Assembly (NCBI GenBank): GCA_901538445.1
Contig: LR594584.1
Span: forward strand, 2,221,738 to 2,285,737
Reading direction: 5' to 3'
DNA: 64,000 nt
Source: Gemmataceae bacterium
Lineage (GTDB): Bacteria; Planctomycetota; Planctomycetia; Gemmatales; Gemmataceae
The notes beneath the pieces were generated by a model, which made no database searches, was not told the origin of the DNA, and was given only the letters and a program-made list of their open reading frames with translations. Each line of letters starts with the position of its first letter. The first letter of the stretch is position 1. The position numbers were made by a program, and so were the translations under genes. Of the stretch, positions 53,868-62,443 are shown piece after piece.

Positions 53868-54278
53868 ATGTCAATGATCTGCCGCGTCTGTATCGGCTAC
53901 TTCGATCCGCTTGATGTCGCTTTTCGCCCGCGAGTCATTCACCAACCGATTACGCAGGAGCAACTGGCACGCCTTGGTGAATTGTGCCGAGAGGTGTTCT
54001 CAGTCAGTTTGAATTTAGTCGAGTACCTCCATGACGACGGGTATCTGGAATTCATCTCCGGAACTGTCGGTGAGTCCCTCTACCAAGTGTCTGCTGTCGG
54101 CTGGGAAGCTTTCGGCATGACTTCTATGGACTGCGCTCACCACGCAGTCTTGTTTTCGGACGCAGCGGATGTTCCACAGTGGTGCGACAGCCAATCCGAG
54201 TTCCACCGGCATTTAGTTGAAACCGTGCAAAATCACCTGCGCCGTGTGAATGGAGATCGACCAAGAAATAGATCGTGA
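53868..54278 (+). CDS. Hypothetical protein, lower GC
   Basis: This 136-residue protein begins MSMICRVCIGYFDPLDVAFRPRVIHQPITQEQLARLGELCREVFSVSL-like (given here only in part for the helical N-terminus) and has no recognisable domain, signal peptide or membrane segment. The composition is much less GC-rich than its neighbours and it interrupts an aldehyde dehydrogenase-aminotransferase unit. A second in-frame ATG lies at 53874. It looks like an accessory insertion of unknown role. Confidence 0.6.
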   Translation: MSMICRVCIGYFDPLDVAFRPRVIHQPITQEQLARLGELCREVFSVSLNLVEYLHDDGYLEFISGTVGESLYQVSAVGWEAFGMTSMDCAHHAVLFSDAADVPQWCDSQSEFHRHLVETVQNHLRRVNGDRPRNRS

Positions 54279-54288
54279 GGACTCTCCC

Positions 54289-55722
54289 ATGTGGCTCTTC
54301 GATGACCGCACGGTTCCCGACGTTCGCACCGCCCTCCCGGGTCCGAACGGGGCGACCCTGCTCACCCGCGACAAGCTTTACGTGTCGCCGTCGTACACCC
54401 CGGTGTACCCGCTGTTCGTCGAGCGCGGCAGCGGGGCGGTTATCGAGGACGTGGACGGCAACCTGTTCCTCGACTTCACCGCCGGCATCGCCGTCACGAA
54501 CACCGGCCACTGCCACCCCGAGGTCGTCGCCGCGATCAAGGACCAGTCCGAGAAGCTGCTCCACATGAGCGGCACCGACTTCTACTACCGCCCGCAGATC
54601 GACCTCGCCGAGAAGCTCGCCAAGGTCGCACCCGGGCCGACGCCGAAGAAGGTGTTCTTCTGCAACAGCGGGGCGGAGGCGCTCGAGGGCGCACTCAAGC
54701 TCGCCCGGTGGCACACGAAGCGCAACCGCGTAGTCGCGTTCTTCGGCGCGTTCCACGGCCGCACCTACGGAGCGATGTCGCTCAGCGGCTCGAAGCTCAT
54801 CCACCGCCGCGGGTTCTCGCCGCTCGTCCCCGACATTCACCACGTGAACTTCCCCCGAGAAGAGTGGGCAGTGGGCAGTGGGCAGTGGACAGAACAAGAC
54901 AGGCCGGCTGCGTGCCGGGTGAAGGGATGTGGACTGACCACTGAGCACTGTTCACTGCCCACTTGCAAGCTCGTTGCCGAGATCGAGGACACTATCTTCC
55001 GCCGCACCTGCCCGCCGGAGGAAGTCGCGGCCGTCTTCGTTGAGCCGATCCAGGGGGAAGGGGGATACCACCCGATCCCGAAGGGGTGCATGTCGGCGCT
55101 GCGGGAGTTGTGCGACAAGCACGGTATCCTGCTCGTCGTCGACGAAGTGCAATCGGGGATGGGCCGCACCGGGAAGATGTTCGCGGTCGAGCACTACGGC
55201 GTCGAGCCCGACATCATTTGCTCGGCGAAGGGGATCGCGAGCGGGATGCCGCTCGGCGCGATCATCGCCAAGGCCGACGTGATGGACTGGCCTCCGGGCA
55301 GCCACGCGAGCACGTTCGGCGGCAACCCCGTCGCGTGCCGGGCATCGCTCGCGACGATCGACTTGCTCGAGCGCGAGTACATGGCCAACGCCACGGCGCG
55401 TGGGGAGCAACTGCGAGCCGGCCTCCGCGAGCTTGCCGCCCGGCACCCGGAACTCACCCACGTCCGCGGGATGGGGCTGATGACCGCCGCAGACCTGCCG
55501 ACCGCGGCGCACAAGGAGTCGGTGATTCAGGCGGCGTTCCACCGCGGGCTGCTTTTGCTCGGGTGCGGCGAAAGGGCGCTCCGCTTCTGCCCGCCGCTGT
55601 GCGTTACCGCCGCACAGGTCGAGACGTGCCTGCGAATCCTCGACGGCGTCCTCAGTGCGGCGGAACCAGCCAAGCCGGCCGGTCCGATGGCACCGACGGG
55701 CGGCCCGCTGCCGGTCGTGTGA
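54289..55722 (+). CDS. Class III (PLP-dependent) aminotransferase with an in-frame repeat insertion
   Basis: This 477-residue enzyme transfers an amino group using pyridoxal phosphate, like acetylornithine, GABA or lysine aminotransferases. Motifs: TGHCHPEVV, VFFCNSGAEALEGALKLAR, FHGRTYGAMSLSGSK, VEPIQGEGGY, LLVVDEVQSGMGRTG, and the cofactor lysine in ICSAKGIASGMPLG (Lys314). Residues about 192-227 (from EEWAVGSGQW to LPTCKLV) are unlike the family; they are encoded by a repeat-like insertion at 54863-54963 that keeps the frame. The start at 54289 follows GAGG; an upstream ATG at 54250 overlaps the previous gene. Activity depends on whether the insertion forms a tolerated surface loop. Confidence 0.9.
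   Translation: MWLFDDRTVPDVRTALPGPNGATLLTRDKLYVSPSYTPVYPLFVERGSGAVIEDVDGNLFLDFTAGIAVTNTGHCHPEVVAAIKDQSEKLLHMSGTDFYYRPQIDLAEKLAKVAPGPTPKKVFFCNSGAEALEGALKLARWHTKRNRVVAFFGAFHGRTYGAMSLSGSKLIHRRGFSPLVPDIHHVNFPREEWAVGSGQWTEQDRPAACRVKGCGLTTEHCSLPTCKLVAEIEDTIFRRTCPPEEVAAVFVEPIQGEGGYHPIPKGCMSALRELCDKHGILLVVDEVQSGMGRTGKMFAVEHYGVEPDIICSAKGIASGMPLGAIIAKADVMDWPPGSHASTFGGNPVACRASLATIDLLEREYMANATARGEQLRAGLRELAARHPELTHVRGMGLMTAADLPTAAHKESVIQAAFHRGLLLLGCGERALRFCPPLCVTAAQVETCLRILDGVLSAAEPAKPAGPMAPTGGPLPVV
54863..54963 (+). repeat. Repeat-like insertion inside the aminotransferase gene
   Basis: The segment starts with three copies of AGTGGGC, about 7 bases apart, and ends in CTGTTCACTGCCCACT (54948-54963). The last 16 bases of the left block, AGTGGGCAGTGGACAG, are complementary to the right block with one mismatch. 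It is open in the gene's frame and codes for about 34 residues. Such AGTGGGC-type palindromes usually lie between genes. Confidence 0.75.
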
Positions 55723-55772
55723 GCGGCGAATACGCTAACCGCTCGCCCGCCGCACACCTGAAAGGATTCAGC

Positions 55773-56789
55773 ATGTCCGCCACCCCACCGGCGCCGCCCG
55801 AAGTGCTGTTGATGCAGATGGCCTTCGGCAAGGCCGTTACCCAGGCGCTCTCCGTCGCGGCACGGTTCAGGATCGCCGACCACCTCGTCACCGGCCCCAA
55901 GTCGGCCGCCGAACTCGCCACCGCCACCGGCCTGCACGCCGGTCACCTGCACCGCGTCATGCGAGCGCTCGCGGGCATGGGCGTGTTCGCGGGCGACGAC
56001 GCGGGCCGGTTCTCGCTCACCCCCATGGGCAGCCTGCTCCGCACCGACGTGCCGGGCTCGCTCCGGCCGATCGCGACCTATGTATGCGACCCGTGGAGCT
56101 GGAAGCCGTGGGGCGACCTCGCGGGCGCGGTGAAGAGCGGGCAGCCGGTGTTCGACCGGATGTTCGGCGAGGGCGTGTTCGACTACTTCGCCAAGCACCC
56201 GGACGAGGCCGCGACGTTCAATGAGGGCATGACCGGCTTCTCGCAGCAAGCGGCGGCGGCGGTGCTCAAGGCCTACGACTTCTCGAAGTTCGGCACGGTC
56301 GTGGACGTGGGCGGCGGGCACGGCGCTCTGCTGGCGGCGGTCCTCAAGGCGACCCCAGGCGCAAGGGGCATCGTGTTCGACGCACCGTCAGTCGCCGCCG
56401 GTGCAACGGAGGCGATCGCGGCCGCCGGTCTGGGCGACCGGTGCCGCGCCGAGGGCGGCGACTTCTTCACCGCCGTGCCGACCGGCGACCTGATCGTGAT
56501 GAAGAACATCATCCACGACTGGAACGACGAAAAAGCAACGAACATCCTGAAGGCGTGCCGGGCCGCGCTCGCCCCGACCGGCACGCTGCTCCTGGTGGAA
56601 CTGGTCGTCCCGCCGGGGTTCGCGCCGCACATGTCGCACATTCTCGACCTCGAAATGATGGTCATCTGCGACGGAAAGGAGCGAACCGAGGCCGAGTACC
56701 GCACGCTCCTTTCGGGCGCGGGGTTCCGCCTCACGCGGGTGGTCCCGACCGAGGGCCCGTTCGGGCTGGTGGAAGCCGTCCCTGCCTGA
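55773..56789 (+). CDS. O-methyltransferase family 2-like protein
   Basis: This 338-residue SAM-dependent methyltransferase has an N-terminal dimerisation/winged-helix region (RIADHLVTGPKSAAELATATGL, RVMRALAGMGVF) and a Rossmann-like catalytic domain: VVDVGGGHGALLAAVLKATPG for SAM binding and KNIIHDWNDEKATNILKACRAAL, in which the HDW block matches the plant-type O-methyltransferase pattern. The catalytic histidine of that family is plausible in the HDW segment. Related proteins methylate hydroxyl groups of aromatic or polyketide substrates. The substrate is unknown. AAAGG precedes the start. Confidence 0.9.
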   Translation: MSATPPAPPEVLLMQMAFGKAVTQALSVAARFRIADHLVTGPKSAAELATATGLHAGHLHRVMRALAGMGVFAGDDAGRFSLTPMGSLLRTDVPGSLRPIATYVCDPWSWKPWGDLAGAVKSGQPVFDRMFGEGVFDYFAKHPDEAATFNEGMTGFSQQAAAAVLKAYDFSKFGTVVDVGGGHGALLAAVLKATPGARGIVFDAPSVAAGATEAIAAAGLGDRCRAEGGDFFTAVPTGDLIVMKNIIHDWNDEKATNILKACRAALAPTGTLLLVELVVPPGFAPHMSHILDLEMMVICDGKERTEAEYRTLLSGAGFRLTRVVPTEGPFGLVEAVPA

Positions 56790-56834
56790 AGGCCGTTCCC
56801 CCGGTAAAATGCGTTCGGTGCCCCGGGGAGCGTC

Positions 56835-58691
56835 ATGGCGAAGTCCTCCAGTCACGAACCGACGTTGGCGCAAACGTCCCCGCCGGAGATGATCCTCCGC
56901 GAGGCCGTGACGCCCCCGCCCGCCGCGCCGCCGGTCACCCAGATCGGCGACTTCGTCATCATCTCCAAGCTCGGGGAGGGCGCGTTCGGGCAGGTCTACC
57001 TGGCGCGGCAAAGTTCCCTCGGCCGCGAGGTCGCGCTCAAGGTCACCCGTCTGGGCACGGGCGAAAAGGACGACACCTCGTCGGGGACGATCGGCCCCGA
57101 GACCGCCAGGTCGGACGCCCGATCGAAGAACGAGGGCAAGCTCCTCGCCGGCCTGGAACACGACCACATCGTCAAGGTGTACTCGGAGTTCCACGACCAC
57201 GCGAGCGGCGCGCGCGGGCTGTGCCTTCAGTACGTCCCCGGGGCCGACCTCAACGCGATCATCCGCAAGGTCCACGGGGGCGGGGGGCGGCCCGCGTCCG
57301 GCACCGCGATCCTCGACGCGCTCGACGCGACCCGCCGGGGCGTCGCGGACTTCAACCCCGTCGCCCTCCGCGACCGCGAGGCGCTCGCCGGCGACTCGTT
57401 CCCGCAGGCCATCTGCCGGATCGGGGCGCGGCTCGCCGAGGCGCTGGCGTTCGCGCACGCCCGCGGCATCCTCCACTGCGACATCAAGCCCGGGAACATC
57501 CTGCTGACGCAGTACGGGCGGCCGATGCTCGCGGACTTCAACGTCGCGTTCGACCGGCGGCGGCTCGACCCCGCGGGGGGCGGGGTCGGCGGCACGATCG
57601 CGTACATGGCCCCGGAGCACCGCGCCGCCGTGTACGGCCAGCCCGACGGCCGCGTGGACGAGCGGTCCGACGTCTACTCGCTCGGCCTCGTGCTCCACGA
57701 ACTCGCGACCGGGCGGCGGGTCGCGCCGGCGAGGACCGAGGGGGCCGACGAGCCGATCCCCGTGCTGGTGGGGGTGCCGCGGGAGCTGGCCGCCGTGATC
57801 CGCCGGTGCCTCGATTCGGTCCCCGCGAACCGCTACCAGAGCGGCACCGAACTGGCCCGCGCCCTCGACGCCGCGTGGCACCTCCTCGCCGCCCGCCGCG
57901 CGCTGCCGCCGCCGGTCCGCGTCGCCCGCTGGGTGACCGCACACCCGATCGCCGGGCTGACGCTCGCGGCGATCCTCCCGCACGTCCCCGCCACGGTGGT
58001 GAACATCGGGTACAACGCGGTCGAGATCAAACTGAACGCGGAGCAGCAGGGCGTCTTCGTGATGCTCGTGATCGGCTACAACCTGATCGCGTACCCCGCG
58101 TGCGCCGGGGTGGCGGCGTACCTCATCTGGCGCATCAAGCACGGGCTCGTGGGCCTGGTCCTCGCCCCGGGGCCGGCGGTGGACGAACTCCGCGCCCGGG
58201 TGCTGCGGCTCGGGTGGTGGGCGGTCGGGCTCGGCGCGTTCGGGTGGTTCTCGGGCGGCATCGTGTTCCCGCTCGTGATCGACCTCGCCGTGGGCGACTT
58301 CGACTGGAAGCTCTACGCACACTACATCGTGTCGTTCACCCTGGCCGGGCTGATTGCCGTCGTGTTCAGCTACCTCGCGATCCAGGCGGTGGTGCTCCGC
58401 GCGCTGCTCCCGAACCTCGGGAACCCGGACACCTACACCCCGGCCGGGATGTGGGCGGAGGTGCGCCCCATCACCTTAGCGTTCGGGCCGTTCGTGCTGC
58501 TCGCCTCGGCCGTGCCGCTCACCGGGGCCGTGCTGCTGATCGCACTCACCGACGGCGTGATGACGCTCGGGTTCCGGCTCCTGGTCGGCGGGCTGATCGG
58601 CGTCGGGGTGGCGGGGGTCGGCATCGCCGAGCGGCTCACCGGGAAGCTACGGCAGCTCACCGCCGTCTGGCAGCGGGACTCGGCCGTGTGA
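56835..58691 (+). CDS. Ser/Thr protein kinase with multi-helix membrane domain and DFN motif
   Basis: This 618-residue protein has a kinase domain at about 40-350: P-loop LGEGAFGQVY, Lys69 in VALKV, HCDIKPGN with catalytic Asp216, but LADFNVAF (Asn where Gly of DFG normally stands) and MAPEH for APE. The C-terminal part has about six membrane segments, such as PIAGLTLAAILPHVPATVVN, VFVMLVIGYNLIAYPACAGVAAYL and VLLASAVPLTGAVLLIALT, and no sensor domain. It is a membrane-bound signalling kinase. The HRD motif is HCD, as in the kinase at 38690-40891. Whether DFN reduces activity is uncertain; the metal-binding Asp is retained. Confidence 0.9.
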   Translation: MAKSSSHEPTLAQTSPPEMILREAVTPPPAAPPVTQIGDFVIISKLGEGAFGQVYLARQSSLGREVALKVTRLGTGEKDDTSSGTIGPETARSDARSKNEGKLLAGLEHDHIVKVYSEFHDHASGARGLCLQYVPGADLNAIIRKVHGGGGRPASGTAILDALDATRRGVADFNPVALRDREALAGDSFPQAICRIGARLAEALAFAHARGILHCDIKPGNILLTQYGRPMLADFNVAFDRRRLDPAGGGVGGTIAYMAPEHRAAVYGQPDGRVDERSDVYSLGLVLHELATGRRVAPARTEGADEPIPVLVGVPRELAAVIRRCLDSVPANRYQSGTELARALDAAWHLLAARRALPPPVRVARWVTAHPIAGLTLAAILPHVPATVVNIGYNAVEIKLNAEQQGVFVMLVIGYNLIAYPACAGVAAYLIWRIKHGLVGLVLAPGPAVDELRARVLRLGWWAVGLGAFGWFSGGIVFPLVIDLAVGDFDWKLYAHYIVSFTLAGLIAVVFSYLAIQAVVLRALLPNLGNPDTYTPAGMWAEVRPITLAFGPFVLLASAVPLTGAVLLIALTDGVMTLGFRLLVGGLIGVGVAGVGIAERLTGKLRQLTAVWQRDSAV

Positions 58692-58735
58692 AGTCGGTGG
58701 CTGGTAGCTTCCCCGCTCCCCACCGCGGCCGTAGA

Positions 58736-59929
58736 ATGTCAGCTATGTCTGCCACGCTGCCACTCCTGAACGAACCGACTTCCCCCCCGGCCGCGCCGCT
58801 GCCCGGCATCCTCGACGTGCCGGCCGAGGGGCTGCGCGCGTGGCTCGCCGAGCGGCGGCAGCCGCCGATGCGCGTCAACCAGATCCGGCGGCAGATCCTG
58901 GCGAACCGGGCCGAATCGTTCGAGGCCATGTCGGACCTCCCGAAGGACCTGCGGGCCGACCTCGCGGCCTCGTTCTCGGTGTTCTCCACGCGGGTCGAGC
59001 GGCACCTGTTCGCACAGTCCGACGACACGCACAAGCTCGTGCTGCGGCTCGCCGACGACCGCATGATCGAGTGCGTACTGATCCAGGACGACGGCCGGGC
59101 GACCGCCTGCGTCAGCACCCAGGTGGGGTGCGGTATGGGGTGCGTGTTCTGCGCCAGCGGCCTGAACGGGGTCGTGCGGAACCTCACCGTCGGGGAGATC
59201 GTCGAGCAGTTGGTCCGGCTCCGCAACCTGACCGACCCGACCACCACCAACCCGGACCGCGCCCCGCGGCTCACGCACATCGTCGTCATGGGCATGGGCG
59301 AACCGCTCGCGAACCTCGATCGGTTGCTGGAGGCGCTTGCGATCGCCGGCGACAAGAACGGGCTGTGCATCGGCCAGCGGCACGTCACGATCTCCACGGT
59401 CGGGCTCCCCGCGAAGATCCGCCAGCTCGCCGAGGCCGGGAAGCAGTACCACTTGGCGGTGTCGCTCCACGCCCCGAACGACGCGCTCCGCACGCAGATC
59501 GTGCCGACCAACGACAAGACCGGCATCCCGGCGATCCTCGACGCGGCCGACGACTTCTACGCGAGGACCGGCCGTCAGGTCACCTACGAGTACGTCGTCC
59601 TCGGCGGGCTCAACGACGGCCCGACGCACGCGAAGGAGCTCGCCCGGCTCCTCTCCGGCCGCAAGGCGCACGTGAACCTGATCCCGTGGAACGACGTGGA
59701 CGGGCTCCCGTACCGCCGCCCGGTCGAGGGCAACCTCCAGGGGTTCGTCGACACGCTCCGCCACAGCGGGGTGAGCGTGAAGGTCCGCAAGCGCAAGGGC
59801 ACCGAGATCGACGCCGCGTGCGGCCAGTTGCGGCGGAAGGTGGAACAGGAAGCGGCCGCCGGTCGGGAGCCGGCCCCCGCGGCGGCGACGGCCCCGCCGG
59901 ACCCGGTCCCCGCGGCCGCGGCCCCCTGA
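58736..59929 (+). CDS. rlmN: 23S rRNA (adenine2503-C2)-methyltransferase, radical SAM
   Basis: This 397-residue enzyme methylates adenine 2503 of 23S rRNA (and some tRNAs) using a radical SAM mechanism. The 4Fe-4S cluster is bound by Cys132, Cys136 and Cys139 in GCGMGCVFCASG. SAM and substrate motifs follow: VMGMGEPLAN, HVTISTVGLPAKI, LAVSLHAPND and VLGGLNDGPTHAKEL. The acceptor cysteine lies near the C-terminus in IDAACGQLR. The tail (PAPAAATAPPDPVPAAAAP) is low complexity. An alternative start lies at 58745. Confidence 0.93.
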   Translation: MSAMSATLPLLNEPTSPPAAPLPGILDVPAEGLRAWLAERRQPPMRVNQIRRQILANRAESFEAMSDLPKDLRADLAASFSVFSTRVERHLFAQSDDTHKLVLRLADDRMIECVLIQDDGRATACVSTQVGCGMGCVFCASGLNGVVRNLTVGEIVEQLVRLRNLTDPTTTNPDRAPRLTHIVVMGMGEPLANLDRLLEALAIAGDKNGLCIGQRHVTISTVGLPAKIRQLAEAGKQYHLAVSLHAPNDALRTQIVPTNDKTGIPAILDAADDFYARTGRQVTYEYVVLGGLNDGPTHAKELARLLSGRKAHVNLIPWNDVDGLPYRRPVEGNLQGFVDTLRHSGVSVKVRKRKGTEIDAACGQLRRKVEQEAAAGREPAPAAATAPPDPVPAAAAP

Positions 59930-59957
59930 CCCCCGAACCCGACACACCCGGCGTGCG

Positions 59958-60620
59958 ATGCCGATCGGTCACACCAGCGCCCAGATGGCACTCCGCGACC
60001 CGGACATCCGGCTCATGCTCCGGGTCCGGGACGACGATTCCGCGGCGTTCGGGGAGCTGGTCGAGCGGTTCCAGCACCGCCTCGTCGGGGTCATGCACCA
60101 CCTCGTCGGGAACGCGGACGAGGCCGAGGACCTGGCCCAGGAGGTGTTCCTCCGGGTGTACCGGAACCGCAAGAAGTACACCCCCAAGGCCAAGCTCTCG
60201 ACCTGGCTGTTCACCATCGCCAACAACCTCGCGCTCAACGCCCTGCGGGACCGCAAGCGGCGGCAGGTCGTCCCGCTCGAGGTGAGCGAGAGCGGGCCGG
60301 TCGGGTCGCGCCCGGCCGAGGCCCCCGCGGCGACCCGCGACGCCCCGCCCGCGCACCAGCTCCAGCAGCAGGAACTCGCGGTCGTGATCCGCCGGGCGCT
60401 CGACGGGCTCAACGAGCGGCAGCGGGTCGCCATCGTCCTCAACAAGTTCGAGGACATGAACTACACCGACATCGCCGAGGTCATGGGGCTCACGAGCAAG
60501 GGCGTGAAGTCGCTCCTGAGCCGCGCCAGGGCGAAGCTCCGCGAGGCGCTCCAGGGTTACATTTACATGGACGCCGAGCCCCCGCCCGAGCCCGCGGCCG
60601 GCGGCGACGAGGCGGAGTAG
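59958..60620 (+). CDS. ECF-type RNA polymerase sigma factor
   Basis: This 220-residue sigma factor has region 2 (FQHRLVGVMHHLVGNADEAEDLAQEVFLRVYRNRKKYTPKAKLSTWLFTIANNLALNALRD) and region 4 (LDGLNERQRVAIVLNKFEDMNYTDIAEVMGLTSKGVKSLLSRARAKLRE). These recognise the -10 and -35 promoter parts respectively. The linker is Pro/Ala-rich. A gene for a protein with an anti-sigma-like layout follows 31 bases later, the classic pair. It therefore drives a stress or envelope regulon in response to release from that partner. The promoter of this operon was not identified. Confidence 0.92.
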   Translation: MPIGHTSAQMALRDPDIRLMLRVRDDDSAAFGELVERFQHRLVGVMHHLVGNADEAEDLAQEVFLRVYRNRKKYTPKAKLSTWLFTIANNLALNALRDRKRRQVVPLEVSESGPVGSRPAEAPAATRDAPPAHQLQQQELAVVIRRALDGLNERQRVAIVLNKFEDMNYTDIAEVMGLTSKGVKSLLSRARAKLREALQGYIYMDAEPPPEPAAGGDEAE

Positions 60621-60651
60621 GCGGTCCGGACTGTTCCCGTGGGGTCGCGGC

Positions 60652-62418
60652 ATGAGTAGCGAATCGACACCGCCGCCGGACGACGGCGAGGACCACGAGA
60701 TGGACCCGTTCGAGGCCGAACTGGTCGCGTACCTCGACGGCGAACTCGACGCCGAGGCCGCCCGCCGGATCGAGGCGCGGCTCGCCGCGGACCCCGACGC
60801 GCGGGGCAAGGCCGCGGCGCTCAAGGAGACGTTCGGCCTCCTGGACTACCTCCCGCGGACCGAGCCGTCGCCGACGTTCGCCACCCGCACGCTCGAGCGG
60901 CTCCCGGTCGTCCAGGCCCCCGCGGCCCGCTCCGGTTCGCAACCCGCGCCCGTCGCGGCCCCGGCCCCGTCGGCGGCGACGTCGGGGATCGTGACGCCGG
61001 CCCAATCCGGGTCCGGGCCGCAGTTCCTGGCCCCGCCGCCGAGTTCGTGGGGCCGGTGGGCCGCCGGGCTGGTGGTCGCCGCGTGCGTGTGCGGGGCCGC
61101 CGGGTACTTCGCCTCGGGGGCGCTCCACGCGCACCTCTCCCCGGGGCACTCGCAGCGCGACGGCCCGGCACAGGAACTCGACGTCGCCGACCACGTGATC
61201 GTCGAGCGGCTCCCGCTCTACGCCGCGGCCGACGACCTCGACTTCGTCAACGAACTCGCGAAGGGCGAGTTCTTCGGCGACGAGCCGTGCGTGCTGGTCG
61301 ATCCCGCCACCAAGCCGCCCGCGGTCGAACCCGACAAGCCGTCGGGCGCGGCGTTCGCCAAGCTCGCGGCCGCGTTCCGGGCGCTCACGGCCGCGCGGCA
61401 GCAGGCGGTCCGCGACCTCGACCGGCAGCTCCGCGGGCTCGACGGCCCGACCCGCGACCAGCGGTACCGGGTGCTCGAGGCGTACGCGATCTGGCTCGAC
61501 AAGCTCCCCGAGCCCGAGCGGAAGCAGGTGCTCGCGGCCGACACGGCCCGCCGCCGCCTCGACGAGGTCCGCAAGATCCGCAACCAGCAGTGGCTCGACG
61601 CCCTCACGGCTGCCCAGCGGGCCAAGCTCAACAGCCTCCCGGCGTCGGGCCAGGCCGACCTGATCCGCCAGTGGCGCGAGGAGGAGCAGGCGCACCGCGA
61701 GGAGTGGGCGTTCTACCGCACCTACGCCGACGACGTGGTCGCGAACAAGACCCCGTGGCCGTTCGACGCCCCGTCGCGCCAGAGGGACGTCATCGAGTTC
61801 GCGCGGGCCGCGTTCCGCCTCGACGACGACCGGGCGCGGCGGCTCGAAGAGGGCGAGCGGGTGCGGTACGCCGCGAGCCTCGCGCTCGCGACCGAGCAGG
61901 GCGGGTGGATGCCGTGGTACGCCTACGGCCGCAACGTGTACGCCGCGACCAAGAAGTACGAGCGGTTCCTGCTGCCCGAGCCCGCGACCGGCGAGCCGGT
62001 CACCCGGTACGAGCAACTCGGGCCGCGGGTGGAGCGGTTCTTCGAGAAGGGCAAGGGCCGCACCACGACCCAGAACCTCGTCGGCAAGTGGCCGGACTTT
62101 GCGCTGGCCGTCAACGCCTTTGCCATGTCCGAGAAGGGCGACAAGATCCCGCCCGCCGTGCTCGGCCCGGCCCGGCCCGGCGAGTTCAAGGAGCCGCTCC
62201 GGCACTTCGTGACCCGCGAGTTGATCCCGGCGCTGTCGCCCGGCGACCGCAAAGCGCTCGAGGCGCTCGAGGGGAAGTGGCCGGAGTACCCGAACGCGAT
62301 TGTGCGGCTCGCGAGGCAGTGCGACCTCTCGGCCCCGGGGCTGATGCTCCCGGGCTCGCCGAAGCGGTGGGACGCGATGTACGGCGGGCTCGGGCCGCGT
62401 GTGAAGGGACTGAACTGA
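60652..62418 (+). CDS. Putative transmembrane anti-sigma factor, zinc-less
   Basis: This 588-residue protein starts with an acidic helical segment (FEAELVAYLDGELDAEAARRIEARLAADPDARGKAAAL) that resembles the anti-sigma domain of ZAS proteins but lacks the H-x3-C-x2-C zinc motif. One membrane helix (WAAGLVVAACVCGAAGYFASG) follows near 135-158. The remaining about 420 residues are extracytoplasmic, helical and rich in Arg/Leu (FRALTAARQQAVRDLDRQLRGL). It probably holds the upstream sigma factor at the membrane. The large external domain could sense envelope state. Unlike the usual about 220-residue anti-sigmas, this one is very long. Confidence 0.78.
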   Translation: MSSESTPPPDDGEDHEMDPFEAELVAYLDGELDAEAARRIEARLAADPDARGKAAALKETFGLLDYLPRTEPSPTFATRTLERLPVVQAPAARSGSQPAPVAAPAPSAATSGIVTPAQSGSGPQFLAPPPSSWGRWAAGLVVAACVCGAAGYFASGALHAHLSPGHSQRDGPAQELDVADHVIVERLPLYAAADDLDFVNELAKGEFFGDEPCVLVDPATKPPAVEPDKPSGAAFAKLAAAFRALTAARQQAVRDLDRQLRGLDGPTRDQRYRVLEAYAIWLDKLPEPERKQVLAADTARRRLDEVRKIRNQQWLDALTAAQRAKLNSLPASGQADLIRQWREEEQAHREEWAFYRTYADDVVANKTPWPFDAPSRQRDVIEFARAAFRLDDDRARRLEEGERVRYAASLALATEQGGWMPWYAYGRNVYAATKKYERFLLPEPATGEPVTRYEQLGPRVERFFEKGKGRTTTQNLVGKWPDFALAVNAFAMSEKGDKIPPAVLGPARPGEFKEPLRHFVTRELIPALSPGDRKALEALEGKWPEYPNAIVRLARQCDLSAPGLMLPGSPKRWDAMYGGLGPRVKGLN

Positions 62419-62443
62419 TCGGCGTCGCCCGGACAGGCACGAC

